Source of the DNA: Azospirillum sp. TSH64
GTDB lineage: Bacteria > Pseudomonadota > Alphaproteobacteria > Azospirillales > Azospirillaceae
NCBI RefSeq assembly: GCF_003116035.1
Contig: NZ_LGQW01000015.1
Coordinates: 3,743,858 to 3,807,857 of the forward strand
DNA length: 64,000 bases
Reading direction: 5' to 3'
A program made the position numbers and the translations under genes. The notes under the pieces are model-generated. The model had not been told where the DNA came from, made no database searches, and saw only the letters and a list, made by a program, of their open reading frames with translations. Below are positions 8,706 through 16,432 of this stretch, piece after piece; the first letter of the stretch is position 1; the number at the start of each line of letters is the position of its first letter.

Positions 8706-9879
8706 GCCGCACCTCGCGCCCGGCGGCCTCGCCGCGGTCGAGCGCCGCCAGCAGCGCCGCGCGGGAAATCACGCCGATGAGCCGGCCGTCCGGCTCGACG
8801 ACCGGCAGCGGACAGGGGGCCGCAGCGACCCGGCCGAGCAGGGCATGGATCGGCGTGTCGGCCGCCACCGGCTCCAGCCCGAACAGGGCCGATGCGCCGT
8901 CGCCGGCCAGCACGCCGCGGAAATAGCCGGCCGCATCGGTGCGGTAGCGGAACCGTCCGGGCTCCCCCGCGGTCCCGTCGTCGGGCGGCCGGGCGAGGTC
9001 GCGGGCGCGCAGCACGCGCGAGGCATCGACGCCGCGGAAGAAGGCGCGGACATAGTCGTCGGCCGGCGCGCGCAGGATTTCCGCCGGGGTGCCGATCTGG
9101 GCGATCCGGCCATCCTCCATCACCGCGATGCGGTCGGCGATACGCATCGCCTCCTCCGCATCGTGGGAAATGAAGACGATGGTGCGGGCATCCTCGCGCT
9201 GGAGCCGCAGAAGCTCGTCCTGCATGTCTGTGCGGATCAGCGGGTCGAGTGCCGAGAAAGCCTCGTCCATCAGCATGATCGTCGGATTCTTGGCCAGTGC
9301 GCGGGCCAGCCCCACCCGCTGCTGCATGCCGCCGGACAGCTCGTCCGGATAGCGGTCGGCATAGTCCGCCAGACCGACCCGCTCCAGGGCGGCCAGCGCC
9401 GCCCGGCGCCGCTCTGCCCGCTTCACCCCGGCCACCTCCAGCCCGAAGGCGGCGTTCTCCAGCGCGGTGCGGTTGGGCAGCAGGGCGAATGACTGGAAGA
9501 CCATGCTCATGTCCCGCCGCAGCACCTCGACGAGGTCGGCGTAGGGAAGCGCGGTCAGATCCCTGCCATCGAGCCGGATTTCCCCTTCCGACGGTTCGAT
9601 CAGGCGGTTCAGCAGCCGGATGATGGTCGATTTGCCCGACCCGGACAGGCCCATGATGACGAAGATCTCGCCCGCCCGGATGTCGAAGCTGGCCTCGGCC
9701 ACGCCGACATTGACGTTCAGCCGATGCAGGACCTCCGCCTTGGTCGCCCCGCGGCGCAGCATCTCCAGCGCCGGGCGCGGATCGTCGGCAAAGACCTTGC
9801 GCAGGCCGCGCACCGCCAGACGCACCTGTCCAATCGTCGCCGAAGACGAACCGGTGGGCGTGGGCAGAATCGTCGTCAT
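8698..9879 (-). CDS. choV: Choline/betaine ABC transporter ATP-binding protein with CBS domain
   Basis: Cytoplasmic ATPase of the ProV/ChoV type, about 393 aa. Walker A is GLSGSGKST, the signature is LSGGMQQRVGLARAL, and Walker B is IMLMDEAFSALD, followed by the switch His in VFISHDAEEAMRIADR. A C-terminal CBS-like region (about residues 300-380; PLPVVEPDGRLIGVISRAAL) is expected to sense ionic strength or nucleotide, as in OpuA/ProV systems. I take the ATG at 9879 (MTTILPTPTG); a GTG at 9972 would add 31 poorly conserved residues. It is the first gene of choVW. A BetI-like operator lies about 150 nt upstream. Confidence 0.88.
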   Translation of the reverse strand: MTTILPTPTGSSSATIGQVRLAVRGLRKVFADDPRPALEMLRRGATKAEVLHRLNVNVGVAEASFDIRAGEIFVIMGLSGSGKSTIIRLLNRLIEPSEGEIRLDGRDLTALPYADLVEVLRRDMSMVFQSFALLPNRTALENAAFGLEVAGVKRAERRRAALAALERVGLADYADRYPDELSGGMQQRVGLARALAKNPTIMLMDEAFSALDPLIRTDMQDELLRLQREDARTIVFISHDAEEAMRIADRIAVMEDGRIAQIGTPAEILRAPADDYVRAFFRGVDASRVLRARDLARPPDDGTAGEPGRFRYRTDAAGYFRGVLAGDGASALFGLEPVAADTPIHALLGRVAAAPCPLPVVEPDGRLIGVISRAALLAALDRGEAAGREVRHG

Positions 9880-10032
9880 GGGCAAGGCTTCCGGAACGCA
9901 ACAGACCAGGGTGAAGGCAATCGGGCCGTAGATTGCCCCGAGACGAGGGGCGCGGTCGATAGCTGCGTTCACGAAACCTGCATTTTGATGGTGCTGTTGC
10001 GCAATTGGCCGCAGACAGACGCCGATTTTATT

Positions 10033-10052
10033 TTGATTGATCGTTCAATGAA
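10033..10052. promoter_or_regulatory. Probable BetI operator upstream of choVW
   Basis: The 20-mer TTGATTGATCGTTCAATGAA is a near-palindrome with two asymmetric positions. It closely resembles the TTGATTGAACGTTCAATCAA type of site known for BetI repressors (recalled from the literature, not searched). betI is encoded 2.3 kb away in the same cluster, so choline-relieved repression of choVW is the natural reading. Confidence 0.7.
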
Positions 10053-10072
10053 AAACCTGAGGAGATTTTTTG

Positions 10073-10100
10073 GGTACGGGCGGGGTTGCCCGCCCGTACC
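10073..10100 (-). terminator. Long GC hairpin after the thiolase gene
   Basis: A 12-bp perfect stem (GGTACGGGCGGG / CCCGCCCGTACC) with a GTTG loop lies 24 nt past the thiolase stop. On the minus strand it is followed by A residues rather than U, so it is not a classic intrinsic terminator, but it probably ends the thiolase transcript before the choVW promoter. Confidence 0.55.
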
Positions 10101-10124
10101 TGCCCTGATCCTCCGACCGGGTCC

Positions 10125-11306
10125 TCAGACGCGCTCGAAGATGGCGGCGATGCCCTGGCCGCCGCCGATGCACATGGTCACCAAGGCATACCGGCCGCCG
10201 GTGCGGTGCAGTTCGTGGATCGCCTTCACCGTGATGATGGCGCCGGTCGCACCCACCGGATGGCCGAGCGAGATGCCGGAGCCGTTGGGGTTCACCTTGG
10301 CCGGGTCGAAATCCAGCTCGCGGATCACCGCGCAGGCTTGGGCCGCGAAAGCCTCGTTGGATTCGATGACGTCGAAGTCGCCCACCGACAGGCCGGTGCG
10401 CTCCAGCACCTTGCGGGTCGCCGGGATCGGGCCGATACCCATATAGTCGGGCTCGACGCCGGCATGGGCATAGCCGACGAGGCGGGCCAGCGGCTTCAGC
10501 CCCAGCGCCTCGGCACGGCGGGCATCAGCCAGCACCACCGCGGCGGCGCCGTCATTCAGGCCGGAGGCGTTGCCGGCGGTGACCGACCCGTCCTTCTTGA
10601 ACACCGGCTTCATCTTCGCCAGCCCTTCCGGGGTGACGTCGCCGCGGACATGCTCGTCGGTGTCGAAGACGATGGTGCCCTTGCGGGACGCAATCTCCAC
10701 CGGGACGATCTGGTCCTTGAAACGGCCCTCGGCGATGGCGCGGGCGGCGCGGCGCTGGCTTTCCAGCGCCAGGGCGTCCTGTGCCTCGCGGTCGATGCCG
10801 TAGCGGGCGGCGACATTCTCCGCCGTCACCCCCATGTGAATCTTCTGCCATGGGTCGTGCAGGATGCCGTTCATGTAATCGACCAGCGCCCCGTCGCCCA
10901 GGCGGGTGCCCCAGCGGGCGCTCGGCACGAAATAGGGGCCGCGGCTCATCGACTCCGCACCGGCGCCGATGGCGACGTCGCAGTCGCCGAGCGCGATGGA
11001 CTGCGCTGCCGAGACGATGGCCTGGAGGCCGGAGCCGCAGAGCCGGTTGACGTTGAAGGCGGGCGTACCGATGGGGATGCCGGCATCGATGGCGGCGACG
11101 CGGCTGAGATAGGCGTCGTTGGTCTCGGTCGGGATGACGTTGCCCATCACCAAATGACCGACGGTGTCGGGCGCAGTGCCGGACCGCTCCAGCGCCGCCT
11201 TGACCGCCACGGTGGCGAGCCGGGTCAGCGGCACATCCTTGAGGCTGCCGCCGAAGCCGCCGATGGCGGTGCGGGCGGCGCCGACGATGACGATGTCGTT
11301 CTGCAT
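10125..11306 (-). CDS. Acetyl-CoA acyltransferase / acetyl-CoA C-acetyltransferase (thiolase)
   Basis: 393-aa cytoplasmic thiolase. It cleaves 3-ketoacyl-CoA with CoA, or condenses two acetyl-CoA. The acylated Cys is in NRLCGSGLQAI (about residue 87), and the second and third catalytic signatures are SNEAFAAQA, NPNGSGISLGHPVGATG and CIGGGQGIA, all intact. I chose the ATG at 11306 because it gives the standard 393-aa length; a GTG 12 nt upstream is possible. It follows an enoyl-CoA hydratase gene on the same strand, so it probably works in fatty-acid or branched-chain acyl-CoA breakdown rather than polyhydroxybutyrate synthesis; no phaB or phaC is nearby. Confidence 0.92.
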   Translation of the reverse strand: MQNDIVIVGAARTAIGGFGGSLKDVPLTRLATVAVKAALERSGTAPDTVGHLVMGNVIPTETNDAYLSRVAAIDAGIPIGTPAFNVNRLCGSGLQAIVSAAQSIALGDCDVAIGAGAESMSRGPYFVPSARWGTRLGDGALVDYMNGILHDPWQKIHMGVTAENVAARYGIDREAQDALALESQRRAARAIAEGRFKDQIVPVEIASRKGTIVFDTDEHVRGDVTPEGLAKMKPVFKKDGSVTAGNASGLNDGAAAVVLADARRAEALGLKPLARLVGYAHAGVEPDYMGIGPIPATRKVLERTGLSVGDFDVIESNEAFAAQACAVIRELDFDPAKVNPNGSGISLGHPVGATGAIITVKAIHELHRTGGRYALVTMCIGGGQGIAAIFERV

Positions 11307-11338
11307 GGTTCGGTCCACTTCTCGGACAATAAGGACGC

Positions 11339-12154
11339 TCAGCGGCCGGTGAAGTCCGGCCTGCGCTTGGCGACGAAGGCGCTGATGCCTTCGATGAAGT
11401 CGCTGGTGGCGGCGGTGGCGAGGAAGCGGTCGCGCTCGGCATCCAGCTGCTGGTCCAGCGTCCGGTCGAAGGACTGGCGCATCAGGTGGCGGACGCCGGC
11501 ATAGGCGACGGTCGGGCCGGCGGCGAGCCGTCCGGCCAGCTTGGCCGTCTCCTCCGCCAAGGATGCCGCCGGCACCACCCGGTTGACCAGCCCGATCCGC
11601 AGCGCCTCCGCCGCGTCGATCACATCGGACAGCATCGCCAGTTCCATGGCACGGCGCAGACCGACAAGGCGCGGCAGATGGAAGCTGCCCGACCCGTCCG
11701 GCGTGGCGCCGATGCGGGCATAGGCCATGGTGAATTTGGCGTCGTCGGCGGCGATGCAGAGATCGGCGGCGCTGGCGAGGCTCATCCCCGCCCCGGCCAC
11801 CGGTCCATGGACGGAGGCCAGGACCGGCACGTCCAGCCAGTCGAGAACGCGCAGCGCCTCATGCAGATGGGCGATGATGGCGCCGGCCACCGCCGGTGCG
11901 GCGGCAGGATCGTCGTTGAAACGGCCGACATCGCCGCCGGCCATGAAGCCGCGGCCGTTGCCAGCGATCACCAGCACCCGCGTCGGCCCTGACCCGCCCT
12001 CCTCCGCCACGCTGCGGCAAGCGTCGAGGAAGGCGGCGGCGGTCGGCTCGTCCAGCGCGTTCAGCACGCCGGGGCGGTTCAGCCGGATCCAGGACACCGC
12101 CCCCTCGCGGACGAGCTGGACCGGCGATGGGGTGGCGGGCGCGGTGTCTGACAT
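11339..12154 (-). CDS. Enoyl-CoA hydratase/isomerase family protein
   Basis: 271-aa crotonase-fold enzyme that hydrates or isomerises an enoyl-CoA. The oxyanion-hole regions are AGNGRGFMAGGDVGRF and VHGPVAGAGMSLASAADLCIAA. The position that is Glu in many hydratases (second catalytic residue) is in IGATPDGSGSFHLPRLVG, which looks more like a PaaG/isomerase-type variant. The ATG at 12154 has GGGAGA upstream; the frame stays open far upstream, but that extension is low-complexity and lacks family similarity. It ends 32 nt before the thiolase start, so they form an operon. A TetR-like palindrome lies 40 nt upstream. Confidence 0.88.
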   Translation of the reverse strand: MSDTAPATPSPVQLVREGAVSWIRLNRPGVLNALDEPTAAAFLDACRSVAEEGGSGPTRVLVIAGNGRGFMAGGDVGRFNDDPAAAPAVAGAIIAHLHEALRVLDWLDVPVLASVHGPVAGAGMSLASAADLCIAADDAKFTMAYARIGATPDGSGSFHLPRLVGLRRAMELAMLSDVIDAAEALRIGLVNRVVPAASLAEETAKLAGRLAAGPTVAYAGVRHLMRQSFDRTLDQQLDAERDRFLATAATSDFIEGISAFVAKRRPDFTGR

Positions 12155-12193
12155 CCTGGCGTCTCCCGAATCTCTACCTGATGGAAGGTATGT

Positions 12194-12205
12194 TACCGAT
12201 CGGTA
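12194..12205. promoter_or_regulatory. TetR-type operator-like palindrome upstream of the hydratase-thiolase operon
   Basis: The perfect 12-bp palindrome TACCGATCGGTA lies 40 nt upstream of the hydratase ATG, in the divergent gap to the MFS gene. TetR-family regulators of acyl-CoA breakdown commonly bind sites of the form ACCGNNCGGT. The cognate regulator is not in the window unless BetI is excluded; its BetI-type site is different. Confidence 0.55.
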
Positions 12206-12439
12206 TGACCTGTCAACGGTCCGGTTGACCCAACGGTCACTCATATCTCCGGGCCACAACCCGGGGCCGCATCCCTGCTCCCCGCCCCGGTGGCGGACCA
12301 AATCCATGGCTTCGCTGTTGGACCTTGCGACAGGCCGCGTCACCGCACGCCAACAGAGATTTGGAGCATCGCCATGCATCATCGGCCCCCGACCGGCTCT
12401 CCGGCCCTGACCCACTGACGGCGGAGGAGGAGTCAAGGC

Positions 12440-13678
12440 ATGCCACCTGTTGTGCGTTCGGTCGCCTCGCTTCTGCTGGGCGTCGCCTTTCTGATGCTGG
12501 CGAACGGAGCCATGTCGACCCTGATCGGGCTGAGGCTGTCGGCGACGGAGTCCGGTGCGACGGCGGTCGGCATGATCACCGCAGCCTATTATGCCGGGCT
12601 GACGCTGGGATCGCTCTATGCGCATCGGATCATCACCCGTGTCGGCCATATCAGGGCTTTCTCCGCCTTCGCCTCCGTCGTGTCGGTCGCAGCATTGTCG
12701 CACGCGCTGTTCGTCGATGCGCCGCTCTGGGCCGTGCTGCGGCTGACGCAGGGATTCTGCATGGCCGGTCTCTACATGTGCATCGAAAGCTGGCTGAACG
12801 GCACCGCCACCAACGAAAGCCGCGGGCAGCTGCTGTCGGCCTATATGGTGACGCTCTATGGCGCGTCCGGCGTCGGGCAGCAGTTGCTGCGCCTGGACGA
12901 CGAGGCGGGCGTGCGGCTGTTCATGATCGTGTCGATCCTGCTGACGCTGGCCCTGGTGCCGGTGGCCCTGACGCGGACCACGCCGCCGCAATTGCCCAAC
13001 GTCTCCTCCTTCGGCATCGGGCGGCTTTATCGAAGCTCGCCGCTGGGGGTGGCGGGGGTGTTCATCAGCGGGGCGATCACCGGGTCGATCTACGGGCTGG
13101 CCCCGGTGTTCGGGGCCTCCTCCAGCTTCGGCGTGTCGGGCACGGCGCTGTTCATGTCGGCGCTGATCCTCGGCGGCATGGCGCTGCAATGGCCGCTCGG
13201 CCGATTGTCGGACCGTTTCGACCGGCGCAGCGTCATCATCGGCCTGTCGGCCGCCCTGTCGCTGACCAGCCTGGGCATGATCGCCGCCGCCGGGATGGAC
13301 CAGCCGCTGGCGCTGATGCTGGTGGCGCCGCTGTTCGGCGGGCTGGCCTTCACGCTCTATCCGGTCTGCCTCGCCCACACCAACGATTACGTCCGGCGGG
13401 AGGATATGGTGTCGGCCAGCGGCGGCCTGATCCTGGCCAATTCCGTCGGCGCCATCATCGGCCCGCCGGTGGCGTCGGCACTGATGACCGCCAGCGGGCC
13501 GGCCGGGCTCTTCAGCTTCGTCACCGGCGGCGCGCTGTGCGCCACTCTCTATGGCCTGTGGCGGACCCGCATGCGCCCGCCCTTGCCCGCCGAGGCGCAG
13601 GCCGCCTTCCGCCCGCTGCCGCAGACCACCCCCACCGTGTCTCCCCTCGATCCCATGAGTGCGCTGAGAGCACGCTGA
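12440..13678 (+). CDS. MFS transporter, YcaD-like
   Basis: 412-aa inner-membrane protein with about 12 hydrophobic segments in two halves. The start (VASLLLGVAFLMLANGAMSTLIGLRL), the segment AAYYAGLTLGSLYAHRII and YMCIESWLNG match the YcaD-like group of the major facilitator superfamily, whose substrate is generally unknown. A conserved loop motif GRLSDRFDRRSVI sits between the halves. A GGAGGAGG ribosome-binding site precedes the ATG. It is divergent from the hydratase operon and followed at 104 nt by a sigma-factor gene. Substrate cannot be told from sequence. Confidence 0.85.
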   Translation: MPPVVRSVASLLLGVAFLMLANGAMSTLIGLRLSATESGATAVGMITAAYYAGLTLGSLYAHRIITRVGHIRAFSAFASVVSVAALSHALFVDAPLWAVLRLTQGFCMAGLYMCIESWLNGTATNESRGQLLSAYMVTLYGASGVGQQLLRLDDEAGVRLFMIVSILLTLALVPVALTRTTPPQLPNVSSFGIGRLYRSSPLGVAGVFISGAITGSIYGLAPVFGASSSFGVSGTALFMSALILGGMALQWPLGRLSDRFDRRSVIIGLSAALSLTSLGMIAAAGMDQPLALMLVAPLFGGLAFTLYPVCLAHTNDYVRREDMVSASGGLILANSVGAIIGPPVASALMTASGPAGLFSFVTGGALCATLYGLWRTRMRPPLPAEAQAAFRPLPQTTPTVSPLDPMSALRAR

Positions 13679-13706
13679 GAGAACACTCGGAAGGCCAATG
13701 GTACAC

Positions 13707-13735
13707 TGACGATTTTCGGGAATGCTCCGTTAAGA
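13707..13735 (+). promoter_or_regulatory. Candidate RpoE/ChrR-type ECF promoter (autoregulation)
   Basis: TGACGA, 18 nt, TAAGA lies 47 nt before the sigma-factor ATG. Rhodobacter RpoE (partner of ChrR) uses TGATCC, 18 nt, TAAGA. The -10 half and the spacing match exactly; the -35 half matches at only three of six positions. It would make the sigma/anti-sigma pair self-regulated. Confidence 0.4.
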
Positions 13736-13781
13736 AGTTCGGGATAGACTGCCGCCCGCTGGAATGCTGACTGGTGGTTGA

Positions 13782-14405
13782 ATGCCGTTTTCGCGTGGGC
13801 CCCTTTTGCCGGGGACGTTGAACAGGGACGGGGCTGGGAGCCCGGATGCCGCCCGGACCGATGCCGACCAGTTCGGGGAGCTGGTCCACGCGGTGGCGCA
13901 GGATCGCGACCGCTCGGCTTTCGCTGCGCTGTTCCGACATTTCGCGCCGAAGATCCTGCAATATTGCCTGAGGCTCGGCGCCGACCGCAGCACGGCGGAG
14001 GAACTGGTCCAGGACGTGATGCTGACGGTCTGGCTGAAGGCCGCCAGCTTCGATCCGGCCCAGGCGACCGTCGGCACCTGGGTGTTCACCATCGCCCGCA
14101 ACCGGCGCATCGACCGCCTGCGCAAGGAGATGCGCCCCGCCCCCGACCCGGACGATCCGGCGATGACCCCCGCCTCCCTCGCCACGCCGGAGGAGACCGC
14201 CCAGATGGTCCAGAGCAGCCGCCAACTTCAGGATGCAATCGAAACTCTGGCGGAGAACCAATCCGAGGTGCTGCGCCGTTCGTATTTTCTCGAACAGACC
14301 CATGAAGAGATCGCCGAAGACACGGAGGTGCCCCTGGGAACGGTCAAGACCCGGCTCCGCCTCGCGCTCGGCCATCTGAAACGCAGCATGAGGGACAAGG
14401 CGTGA
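13782..14405 (+). CDS. rpoE: ECF RNA polymerase sigma factor, RpoE/ChrR-associated type
   Basis: 207-aa sigma-70 family protein with regions 2 and 4 only. Region 2 runs over about residues 45-115 (FAPKILQYCLRLGADRSTAEELVQDVMLTVWLKA, then TWVFTIARNRRIDRLRKE). Region 4 covers about 155-200 (LAENQSEVLRRSYFLEQTHEEIAEDTEVPLGTVKTRLRLALGHLK). The next gene is a ChrR-like zinc anti-sigma factor whose GTG start overlaps this stop, so the pair should be made in balance. Such pairs respond to singlet oxygen or other photooxidative stress in Rhodobacter and Azospirillum. Confidence 0.9.
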   Translation: MPFSRGPLLPGTLNRDGAGSPDAARTDADQFGELVHAVAQDRDRSAFAALFRHFAPKILQYCLRLGADRSTAEELVQDVMLTVWLKAASFDPAQATVGTWVFTIARNRRIDRLRKEMRPAPDPDDPAMTPASLATPEETAQMVQSSRQLQDAIETLAENQSEVLRRSYFLEQTHEEIAEDTEVPLGTVKTRLRLALGHLKRSMRDKA

Positions 14406-15088
14406 CGGTGCCGTTCCACCATCCGGACGACCAGCTTCTGATCGGCTATGCCAGCGGGCAGGAGCGGGCCGGGAAGTCACTGCTGGTGGCCACCCACCTC
14501 GCCTACTGCCCGGACTGCCGCCAGCGCGTCGCGTCTTACGAAGCCTTGTGCGGGAACTGGTTAGAAGAGCTGCCCTGCGCCGGTGACGATGGGCTGGATG
14601 CGCTGCTGGACCGCATGGACGGCCTGCTGACCGCCGCGCGGATACAACAGGAGCCGGCCCCCATTGAGCTGCCCGCAGCCGGCCGGACATGCGGACGGCT
14701 GGTGCCGGAACCGCTGCGCAGCTGGCTGCCGGACGCCATCGACACGCCGACCGATGACGGGTCCTGGCGGGAGATCTCCAAGGGGGTCTGGCTGTCGGGC
14801 TGGGAGCGCACCCTGTCCGGCACGACGAAGTCCGGCACGACGGTCCGCCTGCTCCGCATGGCTTCGGGTGCTCCGGTTCCGGCGCACCGCCACACCGCGG
14901 ACGAACTGCTGCTGGTCCTGCGCGGCGCCTTCCGCGACGAATATGGCAGCTACGGGCTCGGCGACGTCGCCCACTACGTCGCCGGCACCGACCATTACGC
15001 CTTCGGCGCCAGCGAGGAAGACTGCATCTGCCTCTTCCTGCTGGACGGCGATCTGATCTTCCTCGACGAGGACGGGAATCCGCTTTAG
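14402..15088 (+). CDS. chrR: ChrR-family zinc-binding anti-sigma factor with C-terminal cupin
   Basis: 228-aa cytoplasmic anti-sigma factor. The N-terminal anti-sigma domain carries HLAYCPDC (His and two Cys for zinc, about residues 32-39), the ZAS signature. The C-terminal cupin (about 130-215) has PAHRHTADELLLVLRGAF and CICLFLLDGDL, where His and Glu residues would bind a second metal. In the ChrR family the cupin domain triggers release of sigma-E on singlet oxygen. The start is GTG overlapping the stop of the sigma gene by 4 nt. The 3' end overlaps by 4 nt the end of the convergent next gene. Confidence 0.9.
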   Translation: MTVPFHHPDDQLLIGYASGQERAGKSLLVATHLAYCPDCRQRVASYEALCGNWLEELPCAGDDGLDALLDRMDGLLTAARIQQEPAPIELPAAGRTCGRLVPEPLRSWLPDAIDTPTDDGSWREISKGVWLSGWERTLSGTTKSGTTVRLLRMASGAPVPAHRHTADELLLVLRGAFRDEYGSYGLGDVAHYVAGTDHYAFGASEEDCICLFLLDGDLIFLDEDGNPL

Positions 15089-15381
15089 CCGACGAGGTCC
15101 TGATATTCGGGGTGGCGCTTGATGTAGGCCTCGATGAAGGTGCAGATCGGTAGCACCTTCAGCCCCTGGGCCCGGATGTCGTCGAGCGTGCCCTTCGCCA
15201 GTTCAGACCCCACCCCCTGGCCGGTCAGGGCACCCGGCACCTCGGTGTGGGTCAATGCGATCTTGCCATCGCGCATGTCGTAGGTGACCAGCGCGGTCGA
15301 GCCCGCCACCGTCAGCTCATAGCGGCCGAGTTCCTCGTTCTTCCGCACCTTGTCGTGCAAGCTCATGATGTCCTTCGCCAT
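15085..15381 (-). CDS. Small GNAT-like N-acetyltransferase (YjdJ-type)
   Basis: 98-aa protein matching the minimal acetyltransferase family (GNAT_like/Acetyltransf_CG). The acetyl-CoA loop is ALTGQGVGSELAKGTLDDIRAQG, followed by KVLPICTFIEAYIKRHPEYQDL, which is the family hallmark. Such proteins are ~95 aa and the substrate is unknown. It is convergent with chrR and lies 41 nt before the SDR stop on the same strand reading, so it may be the second gene after the SDR. Confidence 0.85.
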   Translation of the reverse strand: MAKDIMSLHDKVRKNEELGRYELTVAGSTALVTYDMRDGKIALTHTEVPGALTGQGVGSELAKGTLDDIRAQGLKVLPICTFIEAYIKRHPEYQDLVG

Positions 15382-15422
15382 AGTTGTTCGGTTTTGCGGC
15401 CGGGCCGCGCGATTGCGGAAGC

Positions 15423-16208
15423 TCAGCCGACCATCAGGGATTCCGCACCATCGATCCAGACCGGGGTGCCGGTGATGTGCTTTGCCCGGTCGGACGCCAG
15501 GAACAGCGCAAGCTCCGCCACGTCGAAGCTGTCGCCGGACTTGCCGCCGGTCAGGGGCACCTTACCCTGCGGATACTCGATGGGGGTCTTTACCGATTCA
15601 ATATTCCGCATCTTGGTGTTGTCGGGAATGTTCGTATCGATGATGCCGGGGCAGATCGCGTTGACGCGGATGCGGCTCGGCGCCAGTTCCAGCGCCAGCA
15701 TCTTCACCATGGCGAGCTGTGCAGCCTTGGTGCAGGAATAGGCGGTGGCGCCGGTGTTGCTGAACACCCGCGTGCCGTTGATCGACGCGGTGACGATCAC
15801 CGAGCCGCCACCCGCCTTCTTCAGATGCGGAACCGCATGATGCAGCGTCAGGTAGGTGCCGCGCAGGTTTGTGTTGATGGTGCGGTCCCATTCGTCCGGC
15901 GTCAGGTCGTCGATGGGCGCCCAGACGCCGTTGATGCCTGCATTGGCAAAGACGATGTCGAGCCGCCCGAACTCCTCCACCAAACGCCCGACCGCCTGCC
16001 GCATCGCCTCGTCGTCGCCGACATCCGCGGTCAAGGGGATCGCCTTTCCACCGGCAGCACGGATCTCAAGGGCGGTCTTGGCGATCTCGTCCTCGGTGTG
16101 GCTCAGCACGCCGACCGAGGCGCCGGACTGGGCAAAGCGTATCGCGGACGACTTGCCGATCCCGGACCCCGCACCGGTGACCAGCGCGACCTTCCCCGTC
16201 AAATCCAT
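15423..16208 (-). CDS. SDR-family NAD(P)-dependent oxidoreductase
   Basis: 261-aa classical short-chain dehydrogenase with all key residues: cofactor loop TGAGSGIG (11-18), NAG motif (89-91), Ser142, Tyr157 and Lys161 (YSCTK). The Asp/Thr pattern near residue 37 (SHTEDE) does not settle NAD versus NADP. The C-terminal VWIDGAESLMVG end is typical. A GGAG site precedes the ATG. Upstream lies the fadB-like gene in divergent orientation, suggesting a role with hydroxyacyl or alcohol substrates, but the substrate is not determined. Confidence 0.85.
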   Translation of the reverse strand: MDLTGKVALVTGAGSGIGKSSAIRFAQSGASVGVLSHTEDEIAKTALEIRAAGGKAIPLTADVGDDEAMRQAVGRLVEEFGRLDIVFANAGINGVWAPIDDLTPDEWDRTINTNLRGTYLTLHHAVPHLKKAGGGSVIVTASINGTRVFSNTGATAYSCTKAAQLAMVKMLALELAPSRIRVNAICPGIIDTNIPDNTKMRNIESVKTPIEYPQGKVPLTGGKSGDSFDVAELALFLASDRAKHITGTPVWIDGAESLMVG

Positions 16209-16432
16209 AACTCAACTCCAGCCAATGACCTTCGACGCGAATGCCAACCCGTGACCGCGCCGTTCGGTTCCCATGGCCACCTCTTCGCCAATTAAATTCC
16301 GTATAAAGAAACTATATTCCGAAACTTTGATTTGCTCGGATCGCCTGATAGATTGGCGATCCGCCGGCCTCCGATCCACCCTGCCGTCCGGGATCGGATC
16401 GGCCCGGACCTTTGGCTTTCCGGAGAGTGCCG

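Noticed and set aside
10125..11306. Thiolase as PhaA of a polyhydroxybutyrate operon
   Set aside because: No phaB, phaC or phasin gene is adjacent; the partner is an enoyl-CoA hydratase, which favours a degradative role.
12155..13378. Upstream extension of the enoyl-CoA hydratase gene to a ~679-aa protein
   Set aside because: The extension is antisense to the MFS transporter and low-complexity; the ATG at 12154 has a ribosome-binding site and gives the normal family length.
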